NCBI GenBank assembly: GCA_964019425.1
Contig: OZ025783.1
Coordinates: 62,001 to 126,000 of the forward strand
Reading direction: 5' to 3'
Length of the DNA: 64,000 nucleotides
DNA from: Flectonema sp. DT1601
Taxonomy: Eukaryota > Euglenozoa > Diplonemea > Diplonemida > Diplonemidae
Both the position numbers and the translations under genes were made by a program. Shown one piece after another: positions 46,715-56,200 of this stretch (its first letter is position 1; every line of letters begins with the position of its first letter). Below the pieces are notes generated by a model that made no database searches, was not told the DNA's origin, and worked only from the letters and a program-made list of their open reading frames with translations.

Positions 46715-46754
46715 CAGCGAAGAATATAAGGAAAAGACAGAATTGGGGGGGGGG
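46715..46754. repeat. Short dispersed repeat, copy A
   Basis: cagcgaagaatataagga plus aagacagaatt and G10. A second copy at 47012-47049 differs at one base before the G-run. Copy A is followed by acccggggggggg, giving two long G tracts. Confidence 0.85.
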
Positions 46755-47011
46755 ACCCGGGGGGGGGTTAACTGTTCGAGTTTGTACGTAAAATACAAAT
46801 GTATTGTATCATAAACAACATAACGATAATTTAACATTAGTTCTGAGATACAGTGACTAAAGGTAATGTTAGTGTAGGTATACACTCTGCGATTGACGTA
46901 AATACTTTACATTATAATAAATGTTTCTAACTTATCTGCATACACATCTCTTTTTCCGTGTTGTCATTCAGTGCAGTACGGAATCGAGTTATTCAATTTT
47001 GAATTAATCGT

Positions 47012-47049
47012 CAGCGAAGAATATAAGGAGAAGACAGAATTGGGGGGGG
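47012..47049. repeat. Short dispersed repeat, copy B
   Basis: Second copy of the 38-40 bp repeat, 297 bp from copy A. It ends in G8 and then diverges. The flanks are unrelated, so this is a small local duplication or a short shared element. Confidence 0.85.
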
Positions 47050-47241
47050 TGTTTTCACTCAGAACGAGATACGTTCCGTGTTGGAGATCCTTTTGTGTAA
47101 ATAAAGAATAAACATATCGAAGTTGCGCCTGTGGTCAGATGACCCGAAGACAGAAGTCAAATCGTGAGCGTAGTAACTCACACAAGGCAATCATAAAACA
47201 TACAACACACACACATCCACAGATAATATAACCACTAATCT

Positions 47242-50200
47242 CTACTCGAATTCTGTATCTGTTAAGAGACCTCTAACGTAGTCTGGTGTAATCGTCTCTT
47301 TCCCTTTACACATTAATGAAGTTGGAAGCATTCGAGGGACTCCTAAAATAGAAACAACACGAAACCCACCAGTTGAATCATTCTCCAGACTATTTAAGTA
47401 TTCCATATTCTGCGATACTTCCCAAACTCTGATCGTCTTGTCGTAACTCGCTGAAACTATTTTAGTACCGTTTGGAGTTATGGCAACGCTGCTAACTTCA
47501 CCAGTGTGTCCCTCAAGCTGTAAGTGTTCGTGTTTTATGTCAGCCCAAATAGGACTGCTGGTTAGCGACAGACTTGAATTCCAAACGCGAATGGTTTTGT
47601 CTCCACTGCCTGAAATAATTTTACTGCCATCGGGTGTGATGGTGACGCTCGTTACGCCTTTCGTGTGACCAACGAAAGGATTGCCTGACACCATGCGGCT
47701 CTGCATGTTCCATATGAGAATCTCTTTATCTCCGCTTCCAGATATTATTTTATTACCATCAGGTGAGAGAGCAATGCTAGTCACCCAGTCAGTGTGCCCT
47801 TCTAAAGTGAGTTGTGGTTTTCCAGTTTTCATATCCCAAACTCTAATAGTTCTATCTGTGCTACCAGACACTAGTTTAGAGCTGTTGAAAGTAACGGCAA
47901 CGCTTCGAATCCAGTCGGTGTGTCCTTCCAACTTGAAGAGTTCTTTTCCAGATGATAAAGACCAAATCCTAATAGTTTTATCATAGCTACCTGAAACAAT
48001 CTTCTTACCATCTGGAGATATTGCCAGTGAGGTTACTCCGTCAGTGTGGCCTGTTAGCTTTTGACATTCTTTTCCATTCATCATTGACCATATTCTTATT
48101 GACTTATCACAACTACCAGAAATAATCCTACCGCTATCAAGTGTTATTACAACAGCGTCAACTATTCCAGTGTGTCCTCGTAGTTTGTGTAGTCTTCTGC
48201 TTGTTGCGATGTCCCAACTTTGAAGGTAACTATCACCACTGGCTGATACAACTCTGTTACCATCAGGTGAGATTGCTATGCTGGATATAAACCTTGAGTG
48301 ACCTTCTATTTTTACCGCTTCTTTTCCTGTTGCGATATCCCAAACTCGAAGTGTTTTGTCATCACTTGCGGATACTACTTGTGTCCCGCTGGGGGTTATC
48401 GCTACGCTGGTTATGCTGTCGAGATGCCCATCAACTTTTAAAGTTTCCTTCCCACTTGAGATGTCCCAAACTCTAATGGAACGATCACTGCTGACTGATA
48501 CTACTTTTGTTCCATCCGGTGCTACAGCAACACCACTAACCACACCAGTGTGACCTTCATATTTGACTGCTTCCTTTCCTGATTGTAAATCCCATACTCT
48601 GACTGTCTTATCATAACCAGCTGACACTACTGTGGTACCGTCTGGTGATAAAGCTAAGGCTCTAACTCCATCAGTGTGTTCTTTAAATATATTAAATTCT
48701 CTAAGAGCATAAACATTCCAAACTCTAACAGTCTTATCATGGCTAGCTGATATAATTGTGTCATTAGTAGAAGTGATGGCAACGCTGGTAACAATCCCAG
48801 TGTGTCCTTCGAATTCTTGCCATTTGCCTGTTGAAAGTGACCAAAGAATTACTTTTCGATCCTCACCTCCGGAGACTATTTTATTACCATCTGATGAAAA
48901 GACAACGCTTGTCACTCCATCGATGTGTCCTCGAAGTGCTTTTGGTGTGTCGTGAGGATCACTCAGATTCCAAACACGTAATGAGTTATCACCACTACCA
49001 GAGACTACAGCTTTACCATCTGGAGAGATGGCAACACAGGTGATGATTCGGATGTGGATTTTTTCAAATGTTCTTCCTTCCTTTCCAGTTGATAAGTCCC
49101 ACAACTTAAGAACCATATCACCACCACCTGATATCACACTACTAGAGTCTGGCATTATCGCTACAGTACTCACTCTGTTAGTATGACCTCGAAGTGGTGG
49201 TAGAGGCATACCAAAAGTTGAACCTTCACAACTAAAGTGTGACAAGTCAGTTCGATAAAGAGTAGAGTGCTCCAACCAACAGTCAAATACTTTTGAATTC
49301 TTCAAAGAAGAATCAGACATTATCAACCTTCGTAGATCAGAATCACGAATTATTATTGAACTTAAATCACAATCAAGAAAAGTGTATCCAGAAGAAACCA
49401 ACAACGCCATTGAATTTGAAGCAGCAGCCACTTTCTCAGATGACAATTCTTGATCTCTGCTATCTCTGACTAACTCAAGTAATTTAATATAAACATTACT
49501 GTCGTGTAACGATCTGAAATACTGTCCTATGTTTGGAGCTCCTTTGCTGAATGGTTTTATTATTTCTTCCTTTAAACAAGTTATTGGGTTCGTTGCAAGT
49601 CTTCTTGCTGCTAAGAACTCACCGAGGGTTTTATGACGAAATGTCACGATGCTGTTTTTATCATTAAAGTCTTCGACTCTCAATGGAAGGCATCGAAGGG
49701 CAAGAGCAACGTGTTTAAAACGTTTTGATAAACGAGTCGCTTCGTCTCCGAGAACGACCTGCCATTTTCCTGTTTGAAGCATCTTGCAAGCTAATTGTTC
49801 TCCAACTTCCAGTAGCTCTTCAGGAGTGACTTTTGAATTTTTGAACTTCCGAAGCTCATCGCTTGTCCATTTTATTAAAAAAGCCTTATAAATATCTGTT
49901 TCTGTCGGCTCAGTCGCCCCTGAAGTATGTGAGTAACAAGCCATGTGTAGAAGAAATGGATTTTTCAGACCTGTCATCCAACCAACGTTTTGCTCAACTG
50001 GAATATTTCGCTTACCAAAAAATGTTTTAATGTATCGTTGAGCATCAACGTGATTGAAGTGTTGCATGTAAAGAGATTTGGTACCCTCTCCGCAAACCTG
50101 TTTTTTTTTATAGTTTTTTTTGTTTGTAAGTGACTGTAAACAAAAAAAAAACAGAACTAAACGTACCTGTGTAGTCGTGACCCCGACGCTGAGGAGATAC

Positions 50201-52542
50201 TCGTTTCTGGTAGTGACAATTACCCGACAGTTAGTACTACACCATTCATGTAGACCTAATATACTCCTTCGACTGTTGAGTCCATTCCCACGAAGAGCGT
50301 TATCAATTGTTTCACGACTGAGACCAACTTCATCAAGTGAGTCTAAGATTACAACAACTCTATACTCTTGAGAGAGAGCTGCTAGTCCTCCCTCATCTTC
50401 AATTCCAAACATCGATTGAATAAATGAATCGATTCCTCCTCTCTTGCAAACCTTTTCTCCTATTGTTGGGAGAGCAACGAATATTGGAAATACTTCTTTT
50501 TCACTAAAAGCGTATTCTCCGTATTCACTATTGTGATGAAATGAGTTGCAAGCAGTTAGGTGACTTTGTAAATTTTCTTCAGACTTACTTTGTTGCATGA
50601 AGTGACTCATTATAGCAATCGCTGCTGATGTTTTTCCAGTTCCACCATCTCCAACTAGACAAAGGGGACCAGCACTGTCAGTGTCAAGCCATTCTGTTGC
50701 GACTTGTAGAAGTTGTTTTGCATCATCGTCTGCGGCTACTTTTTGATCGTCGGTAACACGACCTTCAACATATTCCGTCAAATAGTCCTCAAAGATAGCA
50801 AGAGTATGACACATCACATCACGGATTGCTCTAGCTTGCTCTCCAGGATGAAGAGCTTCCTTCCCAATCTGTTGCATGACGATAACGTCGTATTGCTTTC
50901 CCATCATTCTTAATAGTGTTGGAGATAGTTTCCATTGAACTTGAAATACGATATTACTGGTGTATAAGAATTCTTGTTCTCCTTGAAAAGGTGAGGCAAA
51001 TCGAACATCTGCAGCACCTTCTTTCGAGACGATAACAAAAAATGTTCCCCCTTCTCCGTTCTTATCCATGAAGGCACGAGCTGCTTTTGGAACAACTGAT
51101 GTTGAAGTGAATGCGTTCCAAACGAGTTTAGTACCCACACGATACTTAGAGGACACGTTTACTGTAATGCCTCTAAAGACGGTGAGAACTTTCTTTGGAA
51201 GACACGATATTAGTCTTTGTAGCTTTGCAATAAATGGTTGAAAACTCTTTATAACATGTAACTGTGGTGGTGTTGGAACAATATCGAAAACATTTATAAC
51301 AGAAGTACTTCCCTTTAAGTCTTTTCCAATACTTCTCATCGCTGTATTCATTACAAAATATAACGCGGTTCGTAAAGCTTCGAGTGTAGTACATCCGTGG
51401 TTTTGAAGAATCTCTTTATTTTTTATTTGAATTGGTTTTTTATTTGCATACTCTAAATCAGAAGTGTATAATGAACCTGAAAGAAACAGGTCAAGTGCTT
51501 CTTGAGGTCCGCTGTCTTGGACAACAAGGGATAAGGCAACCATCCAATCTTCAATTTCTCCGTTATCTAAACTTTCTTCTAGTTTTAGTTTTTCACGTTT
51601 GACGACTTCTTTTGATATTTGTAGTAACTTTTCAACATGATGATGAGTGTATCCCAAAGTAGGTTGAATTGATGGTAATCCCGAAAGCCATTCCAACACA
51701 CTCGGATGCCCCAGTTCGATGCTCCCGTCTGGATCTGGTTCTAAAAAATCTACTTTCCTCCCTTCAGTGACTCCGATATCAAATTCTTCTCCAAAAATAT
51801 CTTTCTGCCTCGCAATACTTCGTCTTCTCCGATTCTCTTGATCTGCGTTATTCTGCTCCTCATCAGTAAGTTCTTGTGGTTCGTTGTCTTTCAATTTCAC
51901 AGGAGAAGGAAGAGGTGATACCTTTGGACTCTTTCCTGAAGTCACGGATAAAGTAGACGACTGAGGTGAATTAATTGGCGACAGTCCGTATTCCTTCTTC
52001 GCTTTCTTTGGGGGAACATCTGATTCTGGCTGCTCGATTTTAATTACTGGTTGGTACAAAAGAAAATCTTCCATTTCAGCAACCAAAGGCATGACGTTAA
52101 ATGGACCAGCTCTATACAAAAGGCTAACTATTCGATTTCGGATATTGTCTGATGGAAGTAGAAGAGCAAGACGAAGAGGAGTATCTCCACTTTCATTACG
52201 GATCCCACTCGAGGCTCTATTGCTTAATAAGAATTGAACGCTGTCAGCTACTCGATGTTGCACTGCGAGGTGAAGTGCAGTGTTTCCATATTTTGAAAAT
52301 GCATTTAAATTCGCTTTCCGTCGACATAACAAACTCAACGCTTCTAAGTTACCCACAACTGATGCTTCAGCGACTACTGTTCTCTCAACCATTTCACTTT
52401 GGTGTTCATAACAGTAGACACAATTAGCGTCTATCTCTTTATTATCTAACGCTTCTGATAGTAACTCGACATTTGATAGAAGTGATGGAAGGTCTTTTAA
52501 TTTTAGACTTGTTTCTTCAATTACTTCACGTGCTGCTCGCAT
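47242..52542 (-). CDS. Ankyrin - ADP-ribosyltransferase - NACHT - 14x WD40 protein
   Basis: Exons are 50167-52542 and 47242-50097, giving 1,743 aa. The 69-nt intron (GTACGT...AAACAG) has no stop, so it also reads through in frame. Residues about 55-145: ankyrin repeats. About 400-560: R-S-E class ADP-ribosyltransferase with VFRG (Arg 457), FTSTS (Ser 480-482) and EQE (522-524), the ExE signature of arginine-type transferases. About 625-790: NACHT STAND NTPase, Walker A GDGGTGKT (631-638) and Walker B VVVILDSLDE. After a helical winged region comes a pentapeptide-repeat-like stretch (FLDCDLSSIIIRDSDLRRL). Fourteen WD40 repeats, enough for two propellers, run to near the end. This is the layout of a ligand-sensing, oligomerising receptor carrying an enzymatic effector. 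The ligand and target are unknown. Confidence 0.9.
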   Translation of the reverse strand: MRAAREVIEETSLKLKDLPSLLSNVELLSEALDNKEIDANCVYCYEHQSEMVERTVVAEASVVGNLEALSLLCRRKANLNAFSKYGNTALHLAVQHRVADSVQFLLSNRASSGIRNESGDTPLRLALLLPSDNIRNRIVSLLYRAGPFNVMPLVAEMEDFLLYQPVIKIEQPESDVPPKKAKKEYGLSPINSPQSSTLSVTSGKSPKVSPLPSPVKLKDNEPQELTDEEQNNADQENRRRRSIARQKDIFGEEFDIGVTEGRKVDFLEPDPDGSIELGHPSVLEWLSGLPSIQPTLGYTHHHVEKLLQISKEVVKREKLKLEESLDNGEIEDWMVALSLVVQDSGPQEALDLFLSGSLYTSDLEYANKKPIQIKNKEILQNHGCTTLEALRTALYFVMNTAMRSIGKDLKGSTSVINVFDIVPTPPQLHVIKSFQPFIAKLQRLISCLPKKVLTVFRGITVNVSSKYRVGTKLVWNAFTSTSVVPKAARAFMDKNGEGGTFFVIVSKEGAADVRFASPFQGEQEFLYTSNIVFQVQWKLSPTLLRMMGKQYDVIVMQQIGKEALHPGEQARAIRDVMCHTLAIFEDYLTEYVEGRVTDDQKVAADDDAKQLLQVATEWLDTDSAGPLCLVGDGGTGKTSAAIAIMSHFMQQSKSEENLQSHLTACNSFHHNSEYGEYAFSEKEVFPIFVALPTIGEKVCKRGGIDSFIQSMFGIEDEGGLAALSQEYRVVVILDSLDEVGLSRETIDNALRGNGLNSRRSILGLHEWCSTNCRVIVTTRNEYLLSVGVTTTQVRLVLFFFCLQSLTNKKNYKKKQVCGEGTKSLYMQHFNHVDAQRYIKTFFGKRNIPVEQNVGWMTGLKNPFLLHMACYSHTSGATEPTETDIYKAFLIKWTSDELRKFKNSKVTPEELLEVGEQLACKMLQTGKWQVVLGDEATRLSKRFKHVALALRCLPLRVEDFNDKNSIVTFRHKTLGEFLAARRLATNPITCLKEEIIKPFSKGAPNIGQYFRSLHDSNVYIKLLELVRDSRDQELSSEKVAAASNSMALLVSSGYTFLDCDLSSIIIRDSDLRRLIMSDSSLKNSKVFDCWLEHSTLYRTDLSHFSCEGSTFGMPLPPLRGHTNRVSTVAIMPDSSSVISGGGDMVLKLWDLSTGKEGRTFEKIHIRIITCVAISPDGKAVVSGSGDNSLRVWNLSDPHDTPKALRGHIDGVTSVVFSSDGNKIVSGGEDRKVILWSLSTGKWQEFEGHTGIVTSVAITSTNDTIISASHDKTVRVWNVYALREFNIFKEHTDGVRALALSPDGTTVVSAGYDKTVRVWDLQSGKEAVKYEGHTGVVSGVAVAPDGTKVVSVSSDRSIRVWDISSGKETLKVDGHLDSITSVAITPSGTQVVSASDDKTLRVWDIATGKEAVKIEGHSRFISSIAISPDGNRVVSASGDSYLQSWDIATSRRLHKLRGHTGIVDAVVITLDSGRIISGSCDKSIRIWSMMNGKECQKLTGHTDGVTSLAISPDGKKIVSGSYDKTIRIWSLSSGKELFKLEGHTDWIRSVAVTFNSSKLVSGSTDRTIRVWDMKTGKPQLTLEGHTDWVTSIALSPDGNKIISGSGDKEILIWNMQSRMVSGNPFVGHTKGVTSVTITPDGSKIISGSGDKTIRVWNSSLSLTSSPIWADIKHEHLQLEGHTGEVSSVAITPNGTKIVSASYDKTIRVWEVSQNMEYLNSLENDSTGGFRVVSILGVPRMLPTSLMCKGKETITPDYVRGLLTDTEFE

Positions 52543-53229
52543 TACCGTTCTAGCAGCTGAGGAAAAAAAAAAAAAAATAAATATATGAAAATAATAGTTG
52601 TAGGGACTCTGTTTTATGTCAAGAAAAGAAAAACACTTCTACGTAATTATCCAAAAATAAAGTTATGATAAACCGAACGATCGGCACTGGGGAAGTCTGT
52701 TGATGAGTTGATAGGTAAATCCGATTCAAAAGAAAACAAAAAAAAAAGGAACAACGAGTATTCCCTTTTTATTTATTTATTTACTTTTTTCTTCCCCCAA
52801 TGCTTTTCTTCAACCTTCTTTCTCTTTTTTTCTCCTTTTTTTTTTTTTTTTTTGATGGTTGATAAAAACTAAACGAATACTGCAGAGATAATCACGTGGT
52901 TCATAAAAAAAAATAAATTTAAACGAGTTGCTCAACAGCTGACTACGTAGGAGGTCCGCACACTTGATACGTAAAAAGGAATTACAAAGGAGCTCTCCAA
53001 CTTTAAAAAAAATGAAAATAAAAATATTCAGAAACATAAGAGGTGGAGGAACGAAAAAAAAAAAAAAAAAAAAACACTAATGATGTTTTGTGCACGAAAC
53101 AGTGAAAACCGGTTTAAGGGTGCGGTCGATCTCTTACCTGACAATTAAGGCTACCCTCTATTGCCGTATTATAGTTACAACAGGGTAGCTAACTCATTGG
53201 GAAGTCGTTCGAATGAACTGATTAAGTGT
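52543..53229. other. Intergenic, 687 bp, with candidate leader exon
   Basis: On the minus strand a textbook donor (ttgtcag|GTAAGAG) ends a possible non-coding leader exon at 53138, within 92 nt of the RNA polymerase I stop codon. The matching acceptor is the T-rich tract plus cctcag located 14 nt before the NACHT gene ATG. The leader exon folds into a hairpin with arms gctaccct/agggtagc (53150-53157 and 53182-53189). The rest is AT-rich with oligo-T and oligo-A runs. Confidence 0.5.
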
Positions 53230-56200
53230 TTATACTTTTGAGGATTTGACTTTTGATTTTTTAATCTTTTTTGGACTCTGTGATCGCAGTCTCTTCACTT
53301 TTACATTCTCCGGATTTGAACCAACCTGACCAACAACAACATTACGCTGCTTATCGATTCTTCCGGTTAGATTCTTCGATGCCTTTGACATGTAGTTAGA
53401 TGACGATTGAGACAATTCCTGACCGAGCATGATTCTAGCTGCAGGTGATTTCATGTCATCGTGAAGACCTTCTTTGGATGCAGCTGCTAAGAACTTTGTT
53501 GCCGTCTCAAATGTCATTCTAGAAAGAATACTTGGAGATGACGCAATTACAGAGAATCGAGAAAATCCCTTCCAAGACCCTCCAAACATTGCTCTGTCAG
53601 TCACAAGTGTTAACCAACGAGAATCAACACTGTAAGATTTAAATAATCTCTTTAGCTCTTCTAATAGCCCAGCTTGACCAGCTTCAACACCAAAGTAGCT
53701 GCACATGTCATTGTGGTCAGTTGATCTGATTTTGTCAACTCTGGCGTATGTTAAAAAGTCTGATGGGAATCTATAAATAGTATTCACAACTTGTTTTATC
53801 TTCCCACCTTCAACGTGGAACATACCACCGTTACCCTTTTGGTTTGGAACAAAGAAGGAGCGAGTAATTCCAGAAACTTCATTCTTGCGAAGGGTGACAC
53901 TAGACAAAGCATTCTTTAATAAATTATCAAACATAAGATTAACATGAATAGGAACTACAACACTAAAGTGATACTGAAGAACATCATCATCCTCAGTTGA
54001 TCTACAAACACCTTGTGGAGTAACACAAAGAGATATTGAGTGAAGGCTATTCTTTTCTGAAGGAGGAAGGTTATCAATATCTGGTCTGGTTCCATCATTC
54101 GAGTGTAATCCTCCAGCGTAGGTTTCCTCACGTCTTGTTACCGGTAGAGATAAAGCAGCTGTTGCTGCCTTTGAAGTTTCACTCTCTGGTATGTGTGCTC
54201 CTCCAATGCTGTCGTAGTTTAGCAAATTTAATTTTGTTGAAACTTTTGTCGATGTGATGTATGTCTGACTTGGCTCACATTGTTTCTTGTGTCCTGGATT
54301 GTATGATTGTGGAAGTGTTGTTTTATTTACTGTCTCTCCATTACAAGTTGATTTTCTTGCTGAAAATCCAGCAGGGTCGTGAGTCTTATCCCAATTCCAT
54401 GATCTCTGCAAGTCTCTCATTATTGTTTTATTTAAAGCATTTAGTGATGAGTGCAAATCAGCTACTGCTCCGCAAGGTTTTGATTCAACCAGTCTCATTC
54501 CGCATCTACCCTTGTCTTCGTCTTTTGTTGCTGAAACCTTTGAAGAAATTATTACACCTCGGGCTTCACACTTCTTACGATAAGAACTGTTGATGTCTTT
54601 CCAATCATTGTTTCTCTTCTTTTTATCTTTTTTTGATTTAGGTCCAGTAGTGTTGACTAGTCCGTACTCTCCGAGATAGTAGTCATCTAGTTTTGATTCA
54701 GACATGTTGATCATAACGTCTACTCGTTTGTAGTTATCATTTGCAGACGCCACTTGAGTGGCGTATGCGAATGGTTCCATACCATCTGGAGTCAGGTCTG
54801 AGATTGATTTCGGTGATAGGATGACGTGAAGACGTAGAATCTGTTTTGCGATATCAGCATTCATTCCTTCAATTGGTAACATCACCATAGGACTGGATAC
54901 TGAAGCACTTTGAAGAATTTGACGAAGTCTAGGAATACCTTCTGTAACGTGAGAAACAGTCTGTCCTGCCTGATGGAAAGTATTTAAAGTCATTTGTGTT
55001 GAAGGCTCACCAACTGATTGAGCAGCAATGATACCAACAGGTTCATCACAAGCCATGTTTGCTCTCAATTCATTTAAGTAAGTAACTCTTTCTTCAGCTG
55101 TCTTGTTCATCTCATCTGCCTTCCCTCTCTTTAAAGACGAGTTGGTTTCAGGAACTGATCTCCATTCTCGTTTACGTTTTGCTAATCCATTTCTGATTGC
55201 AACAATGTTGTGATGAGTTACGTTTTCAGGAGCTTTTCCTGATTTCCATCCTGCTGATCTCTGAGGGTCAATACCATCGTGACCGAACTTAAATTGGACA
55301 ATCCCACCTGCCTCGTCAATAACAGCTGGTGAGGTTGCTATCCATTTTGTAGCGAGTCCTTCCATACCTTTAACAACAGATCTTTGAAGGTAACCAGAAC
55401 GAGATGTTTTAACAGCCGTGTCAATAAGACCATCACGACCTGCTGCAGCGTGAACGACGTATTGTTGAGGTCTAATTCCTGATAAGAATCTTCCTAATCC
55501 AAAACCACCACAACCTGCTCTGTCATCACCCAAGAGTGTTCCAGGAAGTGTCTTACCTGAAGGCATCGCATCAACACGTTTTCCATCGAATGTCTGTTGT
55601 CCTAACAAGACAGCCATCTGAGTTGAATTAACACCACTTCCCTTTGCTCCACTCATCGTCATTAGTGATAAACAGTTGTCAGGAAAGGTCTTTTTCATTC
55701 CATTTGGAAACATTTCTTTATTAAGTTCACCAGTCTTCTTCATAACAGTTCCCAATCGATCAGCTTCAGTAGTCATTCCAACAATCGCGTTATCCAATTC
55801 GTAAAGTTTGGCCGAACGCTCGTCTTCCTTTTTATTTGTCAACATCAAGTCAGTGATACCAACAGTGAATCCATAACCAGAAAGGTATTCAGTCATAAGT
55901 CTACCAAATGAACATAAGAGAGTACCGGCAGCTTCAGCTCCGTGAAGCTCGTGACAATGTTGAATTAAAGTGTTACCAGTTGCTCCCAATTGATTCTTGT
56001 CAAGTAGTCCTCTAACAAATTCATCTTGGATTACTTCTACGTAATCGTCGTCCATTAACTTGTCGGTGATGAATTGAGGCTTTTCATTATCAGGTCTTGG
56101 ATCCCAACTTGTATTAGGCAACGCAGTTCTACTCAAAAAACTAAGCCCTCCAGCATACCTCCCAACTCCAGTAGTGCTGTAGTGATTTGATACAAATTTA

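Larger units (their letters stand above)
45784..47241. other. Largest gap in the array (1,458 bp)
   Basis: Contains, from right to left: the 3' flank of the NACHT gene, two copies of a 38-bp repeat with G-runs (46715 and 47012), a candidate leader-exon end (ttttcg|GTAAGC, donor at 46413 on the minus strand), a GC-rich structured element (46084-46186), and the acceptor tattattttctctaaacag for the kinesin gene. No protein-coding gene. Confidence 0.5.

Noticed and set aside
47242-49200. Tandem DNA similarity every ~125 bp, considered as a repeat array or CRISPR
   Set aside because: The period equals the WD40 repeat length and the frame is open throughout; it is protein-repeat coding sequence.
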